Of a DNA stretch of 64,000 bases, positions 34,187-41,653 are shown piece after piece. This DNA comes from Oscillospiraceae bacterium. Lineage in GTDB: Bacteria; Bacillota; Clostridia; Oscillospirales; Acutalibacteraceae. The notes under the pieces were generated by a model. That model made no database searches, was not told the DNA's origin, and saw only the letters and a list, made by a program, of their open reading frames with translations. Both the position numbers and the translations under genes were made by a program. The number at the start of each line of letters is the position of its first letter. Position 1 is the stretch's first letter. Where the stretch lies: contig SVOS01000001.1 in NCBI GenBank assembly GCA_015066245.1, positions 124,001 to 188,000 on the forward strand, written 5' to 3'.

Positions 34187-34984
34187 TCAGGGAATAAAAG
34201 GTGTGACACACTTTCTGGGACAAACTGCTACGCATTTGCCGCAGGCTGAGCATTTGTGAGGGTCAACAAGTGCATGGAAGTTCTTAATCTCAATGGCACC
34301 GTCTTCGCAAACCTTGACACACTTCATACATCCTATGCATCCCACATCGCAATCCTTGCGGGTAACGGCACCCTTGTGGAAATTCTGGCATCTTACAAGA
34401 GCCTGCTCTTTAATAGGTACAAGGGCAATAAGATTTTTGGGACAAGCCGCAGTACAAATACCGCATCCGCGGCAGTTTTCTGTAATTACTCTTGCAACCC
34501 CGTTGCAAACCTCAATGGCTCCATAAGGACATGCCTTCATACAGTCGCCAAGTCCCATACATCCGTAAACACAGGAGCTTAAATTGCCCACCAGATTTGT
34601 GGCACTGCGACAATTCTGTGCACCCTGATACTTAAAGCGTCGCTCGGTGTTGTCTTTGCTGCCCATACAACGCACAACGGCAGTTTTCTGCTCGACCTCA
34701 CCGGCCTCAACACCCATAATCTCGCCTAATTTTGCGGCAACGTCCTTGCCGCCAACAGGACAAAGGTTAACCTCTGCATCTCCTGCAACAATAGCTTTTG
34801 CGTAAGCACGGCAACCCGAATATCCGCAGGCACCACAGTTCGCACCCGGCAGCTCTGCTCGCACTGCGTCAACCTTCTCGTTGGTAGGCACAGCAAACAG
34901 TGCCGACGCAACCGCAAGTACAACCCCGATAATCAGACCAATTCCCGAAACAATAAGTATGGCAAGAAGAATTTCATTTTGCAT
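34187..34984 (-). CDS. rnfB: Rnf complex subunit RnfB (Fe-S protein)
   Basis: A 265-residue subunit taken to be the ferredoxin-facing entry point of the ferredoxin:NAD oxidoreductase. A single N-terminal span (about 7-29) is followed by the Fe-S domain CGACGYSGCRAYAKA and then at least three ferredoxin-like [4Fe-4S] motifs (CRGCGICTAACP, CIGCMKCVKVC, CSACGKCVAVCP), with further Cys in CVYGCMGLGDCMKACP. It is the last gene of rnfCDGEAB, 14 nt after rnfA, with AAGGAGG before the ATG. Confidence 0.96.
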   Translation of the reverse strand: MQNEILLAILIVSGIGLIIGVVLAVASALFAVPTNEKVDAVRAELPGANCGACGYSGCRAYAKAIVAGDAEVNLCPVGGKDVAAKLGEIMGVEAGEVEQKTAVVRCMGSKDNTERRFKYQGAQNCRSATNLVGNLSSCVYGCMGLGDCMKACPYGAIEVCNGVARVITENCRGCGICTAACPKNLIALVPIKEQALVRCQNFHKGAVTRKDCDVGCIGCMKCVKVCEDGAIEIKNFHALVDPHKCSACGKCVAVCPRKCVTPFIP

Positions 34985-34998
34985 AGCTGCTCTCCTCC

Positions 34999-35607
34999 TT
35001 AACCTATACCTAACATATTATCCACAAGTCCCGCAAAGCCTAAAAAGCTTAGAGAAACCAGCGATGCCGCAACCAATGTTATTGGAAGTCCCTTGAGAGA
35101 CTTGGGAATATCCGCAGTTTCAAGTTTTGAGCGTACACCCGCAAACATTACCATAGCCACCAAAAATCCTATGCCTGCACCCAGAGCATTTACAATAGCG
35201 TGACCAAAGCCGTAAGTCTCGGAGCTTTTCTCGATAACCAGCATTGTAACGCCTAAAACCGCACAGTTGGTTGTGATAAGGGGCAGATAAATACCCAGCG
35301 AACGATAAAGCACACGCATATATTTTTTGAGAACGATCTCAACAAGCTGAACCAGACCTGCAATAATAAGAATAAACACAATGGTCTGCAAGTAGTCAAG
35401 TCCAGCAGGTACCAGCAGGTACATAAAAATGGGGTAAGTAACCGCCGTAGCAAGCACCATAACAAAGGTAACCGCCGCACTCATGCCTACTGCAGTGTTA
35501 AGCTTTTTGGAAACACCAAGGAAGGGGCAAATGCCCAGAAATTTTGCCAGAACATAGTTTTCGGTAAGTATAGCGGCAAGGAATACCGCAATAAGACTCT
35601 TAATCAT
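34999..35607 (-). CDS. rnfA: Rnf complex membrane subunit RnfA
   Basis: A 202-residue six-span membrane protein. The N-terminal ENYVLAKFLGICPFLGVSKK, whose Cys in the first span takes part in the intramembrane Fe-S cluster with RnfE in structural work on Rnf/Nqr, is present, with a second Cys in TTNCAVLGV. Its start overlaps the rnfE stop by 8 nt (ATGATTAA). Confidence 0.96.
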   Translation of the reverse strand: MIKSLIAVFLAAILTENYVLAKFLGICPFLGVSKKLNTAVGMSAAVTFVMVLATAVTYPIFMYLLVPAGLDYLQTIVFILIIAGLVQLVEIVLKKYMRVLYRSLGIYLPLITTNCAVLGVTMLVIEKSSETYGFGHAIVNALGAGIGFLVAMVMFAGVRSKLETADIPKSLKGLPITLVAASLVSLSFLGFAGLVDNMLGIG

Positions 35608-36277
35608 CTAACTTATCCCCCTTACCCAAAACTGTACAGCTTCCCTTCATGGGACAAGCCGCACAACCGCCTGCGTTTTTTACGGTTTTTCCACCGTTGA
35701 GCTTGTTTGCAAAGGCAATAAGCATACCAAACACAAAGAAACCGCCGGGAGGAAGCAGGAAAATAACAATATTGAGTGCAGGAATAATCTCCATACCAAA
35801 CCATGTGCCTGCACCCAGAAGCTCTCGGATAGAACCCATCAGCAGAAGTGCCGCCGTAAATCCGATACCCATACCCAAGCCGTCAAGCATTGAGGGAATA
35901 ACGGGATTTTTGCTGGCAAACATCTCAGCTCTGCCTAAGATAATACAGTTAACAACAATAAGAGGTAGGAAAATTCCCAACGACTCGTCAATAGCAGGTG
36001 CAAACGCCTTAACAATCATCTGAACAATAGTAACAAAGGTAGCAATAATGGTGATGTAGGCAGGAATACGCACCTTGCCGGGTATCACATTTCTGAGAGC
36101 AGAAATAACCGCATTGGAACCGATAAGCACAATAGTAGCCGCCAGACCCATGCCTATTGCGTTGGATGCGGCAGTAGTTACCGCCAGTGTGGGACAAGTA
36201 CCAAGTACAAGGGTTAAAACGGGATTTTCTTTGATAATACCCTTGGTAACTTCTTTAAGATATCCTTTACAAGCCAT
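35600..36277 (-). CDS. rnfE: Rnf complex membrane subunit RnfE with Cys-rich tail
   Basis: A 225-residue six-span subunit homologous to RnfA, with conserved NPVLTLVLGTCPTLAVT (about 17-33) and VVNCIILGRAE. After the last span it has a short cytoplasmic tail with three Cys in GGCAACPMKGSC (about 205-216), unusual compared with many RnfE proteins and perhaps a metal site. Its start overlaps the rnfG stop by one base. Confidence 0.95.
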   Translation of the reverse strand: MACKGYLKEVTKGIIKENPVLTLVLGTCPTLAVTTAASNAIGMGLAATIVLIGSNAVISALRNVIPGKVRIPAYITIIATFVTIVQMIVKAFAPAIDESLGIFLPLIVVNCIILGRAEMFASKNPVIPSMLDGLGMGIGFTAALLLMGSIRELLGAGTWFGMEIIPALNIVIFLLPPGGFFVFGMLIAFANKLNGGKTVKNAGGCAACPMKGSCTVLGKGDKLDD

Positions 36278-36867
36278 TAAAGCTCACCTCCTTCACAGAG
36301 CGACATATAAATATGCAATGCTTCATTTACTGCATTTGTAACCGCATTTGATGTAATGGTGGCACCTGTAATGGCATCGATTTTGCCCTCACTGCCGCCT
36401 GAACCATCCTTTACAACGGAAAAGCCATGTAAAGACGGATTATCCTTAAACTGATTTCTGAAATCCTCAGCCGTTGCATTAGCACCCAGACCGGGAGTCT
36501 CGCCGTGGCTTAAAATCTCAACACCGGTAACCATACCGCCATCGGCAGAAGAAATGCCAACCATAATCTGAATATCGCCGCCGTAGCCCTTTGAGGTAAC
36601 GGAAATAGCGCAGCCCTTAACCTCGCCTTTATCATCGAGAGCTTTATAGACTACGTTTGTGTTGCCCTCTACGCCCTTTGTTTCTTCAAAGCTTGCAGCA
36701 AAGGGGCAAACGCTTTTCATAGCCTCCTGAGTTTTCTTGAGGCTGTTTTCTGCAATGGGGGCTTTTGTGAGAGCGTTGGTGCCTGCAAGCAAGGCAGACA
36801 CAACCAGACAAATCACAAAAAGTGTGATTGTGGGGACAAAAATGTCTTTGAAACTCATCTTTTTCAT
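36277..36867 (-). CDS. rnfG: Rnf complex subunit RnfG (covalent FMN)
   Basis: A 196-residue subunit with one N-terminal span (about 9-32) and an extracytoplasmic FMN-binding domain. The FMN-attachment motif is ITGATITS (about 170-177), with the Thr carrying FMN by phosphoester in known homologues. The start is ATG 36867, which overlaps the rnfD stop as ATGA; a longer in-frame reading runs back inside rnfD and is rejected. Confidence 0.95.
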   Translation of the reverse strand: MKKMSFKDIFVPTITLFVICLVVSALLAGTNALTKAPIAENSLKKTQEAMKSVCPFAASFEETKGVEGNTNVVYKALDDKGEVKGCAISVTSKGYGGDIQIMVGISSADGGMVTGVEILSHGETPGLGANATAEDFRNQFKDNPSLHGFSVVKDGSGGSEGKIDAITGATITSNAVTNAVNEALHIYMSLCEGGEL

Positions 36868-37799
36868 GACTTTTCCCCCTTCTTTGCCTTCTTTTCGCCA
36901 AAAGCACGAGGCTTTGTAAGTCTTTCGATATGAGGAACAAGAATGTTCATCAGAAGAATTGCAAAGGATGTACCCTCGGGCAAATTGGAGTATGTGCGGA
37001 TTAAGATTGTAAATATACCCAATCCAACGGCAAAAATCACCTTGCCCCATTTATTTATGGGAGATGTTGTGTAGTCGGTTGCCATAAATACGGCACCAAA
37101 CACAAGTCCGCCCGAAAGAATCTGATATAAGGGGTCAAGACCTAACAAAAGGCTCATCAGAGCAGCAGTACCTATGTAAATAACAGGAATTATGGGAGAA
37201 ATAACCCTGCGTATTACAAGGAAAATTCCGCCCAGAAGGATTGCTAAGGTACATACCTCACCCATAGAGCCGCCGATATTACCCAGGAAAAGATCAAGAT
37301 AACTGTAAGCAGGTGCATCGGGTGCAAGAGGAGTAGCCGATGAAACGCCGTCAACTGTCTCCATAAATCTTGTGTTTGTCCATGTGGTCATAGCCGTGGG
37401 GAAAGAAACCATCATAACAATTCTTGCCGCCATAGCAGGATTTACAAAGTTGTATCCGATGCCGCCAAACATCTGCTTTACAACCACAATAGCAACCACC
37501 GAGCCGAAAACCGCCATAAACAGATTGATGTCAACAGGCAAGTTAAGAGCAAGAATAAGTCCGGTAACCGCCGCAGACAAGTCTGTGATGGTGTTGTTTC
37601 TTTTCATAACTTTTCGGCAGATATACTCTGTAAGCACGCAGGTGCCGACACAAACCAAAGCAAGTATAAGTGCCTTGTAGCCAAAGTAAACCACCGCCAT
37701 TACAAGTGCAGGCACCAGCGCAATAAGCACATCCAGCATTACGCCCGTGGTGGTTTTCTTACTTCTTAAGTGGGGCGATGAGGAAACAAACAATTTCAT
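36864..37799 (-). CDS. rnfD: Rnf complex subunit RnfD
   Basis: A 311-residue multi-span subunit carrying a second covalent FMN. The likely attachment region is DGVSSATPLAPD (about 147-158). About nine spans are predicted, with conserved GGIGYNFVNPAMAAR near 114-128. It starts one base before the rnfC stop ends and overlaps rnfG by 4 nt. Confidence 0.95.
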   Translation of the reverse strand: MKLFVSSSPHLRSKKTTTGVMLDVLIALVPALVMAVVYFGYKALILALVCVGTCVLTEYICRKVMKRNNTITDLSAAVTGLILALNLPVDINLFMAVFGSVVAIVVVKQMFGGIGYNFVNPAMAARIVMMVSFPTAMTTWTNTRFMETVDGVSSATPLAPDAPAYSYLDLFLGNIGGSMGEVCTLAILLGGIFLVIRRVISPIIPVIYIGTAALMSLLLGLDPLYQILSGGLVFGAVFMATDYTTSPINKWGKVIFAVGLGIFTILIRTYSNLPEGTSFAILLMNILVPHIERLTKPRAFGEKKAKKGEKS

Positions 37800-39169
37800 T
37801 ATTTACCCTCAGCTCCTTTCTCTTTCTTAGCTCCCTCTCTGAGGATAGCCTTGCCCAGACGTATCGTCTGAACAATATATCTCTGTGCAGGACAAACAAA
37901 GGTACAACATCCGCACTCCATACAGGTCATTACATTGTATTCCTTAAGCACATCAACCTGTCTGTTCTTTGCTGCCAAGGAAATTTTGCAGGGCTCAAGT
38001 CCCATGGGACAAGCACTTACGCATTTGCCGCAACGGATGCAGGAGCCGCCCTTAGCGGTAGATGCATCCTTGACGTTGAAAGCAAGAATCGCGTTGTTCT
38101 GCTTAAGAATAGGGGCAGTATCCTCAAAAAGAGAAATACCCATCATAGGACCACCCATCAGAAGCTTGCCGCACTCTTCTTTGTATCCGCCGCAAAGCTC
38201 AATAAGTCTGTGCACAGGGGTTCCGATAGGAACTATTACATTCTGAGGATTCTTTACGGCACTTCCATCAACAGTCAGACGCTTGCTGACAAGAGGCATA
38301 CCTGTCTTTAAGTAGTTTGCGATAAAAGCCACAGAGGTTACGTTCATAACAACACAACCTACATCTGCGGGCAGCTTGCCTGTGGGCACAACCCTGTTTG
38401 TGCAGGCTTTGATAAGCACTTTTTCTGCACCCTGAGGATAGCTTGCTTTAAGAGGCAGCACCCTTACCACATCATCAGGGTCCGCATCCTTGTTGTCCGC
38501 AATTTCTGTGAGAATTCGGATGGCATCGGGCTTGTTCTTCTCGACACCGATAATAACCCTGTCAACTCCCAGAATATCCTTAACCGCATAAATGCCCGAC
38601 ATAATTGCCCAGCTGTTTTCTATGACTTCTCTGTGATCTGCCGTAATATAAGGCTCGCACTCGGCACAGTTAATGAGGAGAGTATCAATTTTCTTATCCT
38701 CGGGGACGTTGAGCTTTACATGAGCAGGAAAACCTGCACCGCCAAGGCCCACAAGTCCCGACGCACGCACCGCCTTGATAAAATCCGCCTTATTCTCCAC
38801 AACAGGAGGTTTTATGGAAGGGTCTTTCTCATAATTTCCGTCAGACTCAATAACAACCGCCTCGCTGACAACGCCATTAGGCAAGGTGATGTTGAGAATC
38901 TCCTTGACTGTACCCGACACAGACGAGTGCACAGGTGCCGACACAAAAGCTTCGCTGTCGCCAATCAATGTTCCCACATAAACCTTGTCGCCTTTATTAA
39001 CAACAGGGACGCAGTGTGCACCTATATGCTGAGACATAGGAATAACTACCTCGGGGATGTCTCTGAGGATTACGCTTTCACATCCCGCGGTGTTTTTTCT
39101 GTGGGGTGCTTTTGCTCCGCCTTTTGTCCGAAATGGTTTTTTGGGGAATTTAAGTAAATCTTTCTCCAA
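37799..39169 (-). CDS. rnfC: Rnf complex subunit RnfC (NADH-side)
   Basis: A 456-residue peripheral subunit taken to bind NAD(H) and FMN. An N-terminal Rnf-C/SLBB-like region is followed by the Rossmann-like Complex1_51K domain with GLGGAGFPAHVKL near 145-157, then two C-terminal [4Fe-4S] motifs (CIRCGKCVSACP and CMECGCCTFVCP). The frame begins at TTG 39169, preceded by AGGAGG at 8 nt. It heads the operon rnfCDGEAB, the order seen in acetogens and clostridia, and has a strong upstream promoter. Confidence 0.96.
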   Translation of the reverse strand: MEKDLLKFPKKPFRTKGGAKAPHRKNTAGCESVILRDIPEVVIPMSQHIGAHCVPVVNKGDKVYVGTLIGDSEAFVSAPVHSSVSGTVKEILNITLPNGVVSEAVVIESDGNYEKDPSIKPPVVENKADFIKAVRASGLVGLGGAGFPAHVKLNVPEDKKIDTLLINCAECEPYITADHREVIENSWAIMSGIYAVKDILGVDRVIIGVEKNKPDAIRILTEIADNKDADPDDVVRVLPLKASYPQGAEKVLIKACTNRVVPTGKLPADVGCVVMNVTSVAFIANYLKTGMPLVSKRLTVDGSAVKNPQNVIVPIGTPVHRLIELCGGYKEECGKLLMGGPMMGISLFEDTAPILKQNNAILAFNVKDASTAKGGSCIRCGKCVSACPMGLEPCKISLAAKNRQVDVLKEYNVMTCMECGCCTFVCPAQRYIVQTIRLGKAILREGAKKEKGAEGK

Positions 39170-39248
39170 ACCCTTCGCCTCCTATACAATAATGTGAATT
39201 TGTTAAATTTTAGACAATTTCACTAAAAATCTACAGTAATTCATAGTG

Positions 39249-39277
39249 ATTATATCGCATATTTTTTATTTTTTCAA
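39249..39277 (-). promoter_or_regulatory. Promoter of the rnf operon
   Basis: TTGAAA, 17 nt and a perfect TATAAT on the minus strand. The leader would be about 70 nt. Confidence 0.75.
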
Positions 39278-39317
39278 TATTTTTAATAATAAATATATGG
39301 ATAAACAGTTTAAAAAA

Positions 39318-39346
39318 GCATATTTTTTCTTTGATTTGGCAAAAAT
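39318..39346 (+). promoter_or_regulatory. Possible sporulation (sigma-F/G-like) promoter of spoVAE
   Basis: GCATA, 15 nt and GGCAAAAAT, close to the forespore sigma-F pattern (GYWTA, 15-16 nt, GGNNANNNT-like), about 30 nt before the spoVAE start codon. No good sigma-A pair was seen here. Confidence 0.35.
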
Positions 39347-39375
39347 AATTCAAAATATAAAAGGAGATTCTGATT

Positions 39376-39729
39376 TTGAATATACTTAACGCTTTTTGGG
39401 TTGGCGGCTTGATCTGTCTTTTATGTCAGCTTTTGATATCAAAAACCAAGCTGACTCCTGCACGGATTCTGGTGTCTTTGGTAGTGCTGGGTGTGGCTCT
39501 CGGCGGAATGGGAATTTTAAAGCCGCTGAAGGAGTTTGCAGGTGCAGGAGTGTCGGTGCCCCTTCTGGGATTCGGAGACCTTATGGCACAAGGCGTAAAG
39601 GACGCCATCGAAAAAGACGGAGTCCTGGGAATAATCACAGGTGGACTTACTGCAGGTGCCGCAGGAATCACCGCAGTAATTGTGATTTCTGTGATTGCAG
39701 GACTGTTATTCAAACCAAAAGGCAAATAA
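39376..39729 (+). CDS. spoVAE: Stage V sporulation protein AE
   Basis: A 117-residue, very hydrophobic protein with four predicted spans, matching SpoVAE (SpoVAEb) in length and in features such as the N-terminal GGLICLLCQLLI, GFGDLMAQGVKDAI near 67-80 and GGLTAGAAGITAVIV near 90-104. In spore formers SpoVA proteins move dipicolinic acid across the inner spore membrane. The start is TTG at 39376 behind AAAAGGAG. It stands alone here; spoVAC and spoVAD, its usual neighbours, are not in the window. Confidence 0.85.
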   Translation: MNILNAFWVGGLICLLCQLLISKTKLTPARILVSLVVLGVALGGMGILKPLKEFAGAGVSVPLLGFGDLMAQGVKDAIEKDGVLGIITGGLTAGAAGITAVIVISVIAGLLFKPKGK

Positions 39730-39819
39730 AACTCTTAAAACTTCGGTGTTTATCTTGAAAAAACCGATGTGTTCTGTTATAATTATGTTTTGTGAAAGCT
39801 TTAGTAACGGAGGCTTGCT

Positions 39820-41304
39820 ATGACTAAAATGGGATTTAACAATCAAAAATATATCCAGACTCAGTCTGCGTGCATCAAGGAGCGTATCGACCAGTTTGGC
39901 GGTAAGCTTTATCTTGAGTTCGGCGGTAAGCTTTATGACGACAATCATGCTGCAAGGGTACTGCCCGGTTTTGAGCCTGACTCAAAACTTCAGATGCTTA
40001 TCAAGCTTAAGGAAAAAGCCGAAATTGTTATTGTTATTAATGCAGGCGACATCGAAAAAAACAAAGTCCGCGGCGATTTGGGCATTACATACGACCTGGA
40101 CACCCTTAGACTTATTGATATTTTCCGCGGTGTGGGACTTTATGTGGGCAGTGTTGTTATGACCTGCTATCACAACCAGCCTGCGGCCACTGCTTTTCAG
40201 CAGAGACTTGAGAACTTAGGCATCAAGGTATATCGCCACTATCCCATCCCTGGCTATCCCTCCGACATTGATCTTATCGTAAGCGACGACGGCTACGGCA
40301 AAAATGAATATATCGAAACCGAAAAGCAGCTTGTGGTTGTTACTGCACCGGGCCCAGGCTCAGGTAAAATGGCAGTGTGTCTTTCTCAGCTTTATCACGA
40401 CCACAAAAAGGGCATCAAGGCAGGATATGCCAAGTTTGAGACCTTCCCTGTGTGGAATCTCCCCTTGAAGCATCCCGTAAATATGGCTTACGAGGCAGCT
40501 ACCGCTGACCTCAATGACGTCAACATGATTGACCCCTATCATTTTGAAGCTTATAACGAAAGTGCTGTAAACTACAACCGCGATGTTGAGATTTTCCCTG
40601 TTTTGTCTGCGATTTTTGAGCAGATTTTAGGCGAAAGCCCCTACAAATCCCCCACAGATATGGGTGTTAATATGGCAGGCAACTGCATAGAGGACGACGA
40701 CGTAGTTACAAATGCCGCAAATCAGGAAATTATCAGAAGATACTACACCGCTCTTTGCAACCGCAAACAGGGCATCGGCTCTGACGGCGAGGTGTTCAAG
40801 CTTGAGCTGCTTATGAAGCAGGCAGGTGTCAGCGCAGAGGACAGACCCGTTATTGCAAAAGCTATTGCAAAAAGCGACGAAACCTCCGAGCCTGCAGCCG
40901 CCATCGAAATGCCCGACGGCAAGATCATCACAGGCAAAACATCTTCGCTCCTTGGTGCATCTTCGGCTGCTATGCTGAATGCTCTCAAGTATCTGGGCGG
41001 AATTGATGACGATATTCACCTTATCTCCCCCACAATTATCGAGCCTATCCAGAAGCTTAAGGTGGGCCACCTTGGAAACCGCAACCCCAGACTTCATATC
41101 GACGAGGTTCTGATTGCTCTCTCCATTTGTGCCGCAACCGACGAAAAAGCCCAGCTTGCTCTTGACCAGCTTGCAGGACTTAAGGGATGCGAGGCTCACT
41201 CCACTGTTATTCTGGCAAGCACAGACGAAAAAATGTTCAAGAAACTGGGCATCAACCTGACCTGCGAGCCTAAATACCAGACCAAAAAACTTTACAGAAG
41301 ATAA
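39820..41304 (+). CDS. DUF1846 family protein
   Basis: A 494-residue cytoplasmic protein of the DUF1846 family, common in Firmicutes and some other anaerobes. The N-terminal MGFNNQKYIQTQSACIKERI is diagnostic, and YLEFGGKLYDDNHAARVLPG follows. A P-loop-like VVTAPGPGSGKMAVCLSQLY near 177-196 suggests nucleotide binding, but this is not a classical kinase. The biological role is not established. GGAGG precedes the ATG. It is monocistronic and ended by the bidirectional terminator at 41309-41336. Confidence 0.93.
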   Translation: MTKMGFNNQKYIQTQSACIKERIDQFGGKLYLEFGGKLYDDNHAARVLPGFEPDSKLQMLIKLKEKAEIVIVINAGDIEKNKVRGDLGITYDLDTLRLIDIFRGVGLYVGSVVMTCYHNQPAATAFQQRLENLGIKVYRHYPIPGYPSDIDLIVSDDGYGKNEYIETEKQLVVVTAPGPGSGKMAVCLSQLYHDHKKGIKAGYAKFETFPVWNLPLKHPVNMAYEAATADLNDVNMIDPYHFEAYNESAVNYNRDVEIFPVLSAIFEQILGESPYKSPTDMGVNMAGNCIEDDDVVTNAANQEIIRRYYTALCNRKQGIGSDGEVFKLELLMKQAGVSAEDRPVIAKAIAKSDETSEPAAAIEMPDGKIITGKTSSLLGASSAAMLNALKYLGGIDDDIHLISPTIIEPIQKLKVGHLGNRNPRLHIDEVLIALSICAATDEKAQLALDQLAGLKGCEAHSTVILASTDEKMFKKLGINLTCEPKYQTKKLYRR

Positions 41305-41308
41305 GAAA

Positions 41309-41336
41309 AAGCCGATGCAGAATACTGCATCGGCTT
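41309..41336. terminator. Bidirectional terminator
   Basis: A 12-bp perfect stem (AAGCCGATGCAG and complement) between the convergent genes ending at 41304 and 41342, with A/T tracts on both sides. Confidence 0.92.
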
Positions 41337-41341
41337 GATTT

Positions 41342-41653
41342 TTACAATTCATCATCGGGAAGGACTATTCCTTCACCTTCAAAGGGCGGAGCTTCCAGAA
41401 CAGCTTTTGATTCGCTATTGACGCTCTCTTCCTCTGAAAAATTATCGTTGCTGACACTTTTGTCAGGCGTTTGAGCTGCTAAAGTCCCCTCGGTAGTGGT
41501 ATTTTCAGGAGAAATATGGGTTTCCTCCAAATAGATTTCTCCGATTTGTGAAGCTGTTTCCGCCTTTTCGGAGGAATTCTCCACGCTACAACCAAAAAAC
41601 GCAAGAATAATCAGCGCAAAAACGCAAATCAGTACAAATTTACTTGTTTTCAT
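41342..41653 (-). CDS. Small lipoprotein, hypothetical
   Basis: A 103-residue lipoprotein with a lipobox ending at Cys22 (LAFFGC), followed by a low-complexity Ser/Glu/Thr-rich stretch with no recognisable domain. It starts four bases before the end of the cohesin-like gene (ATGA overlap), so the two are translationally coupled and probably act together at the cell surface. A role as a membrane tether or chaperone for the larger protein is only a guess. Confidence 0.75.
   Translation of the reverse strand: MKTSKFVLICVFALIILAFFGCSVENSSEKAETASQIGEIYLEETHISPENTTTEGTLAAQTPDKSVSNDNFSEEESVNSESKAVLEAPPFEGEGIVLPDDEL

Noticed and set aside
36868..37050. A 61-residue N-terminal extension of RnfG
   Set aside because: It runs entirely inside rnfD in another frame; the ATGA overlap at 36864-36867 and the usual RnfG length favour the shorter protein.
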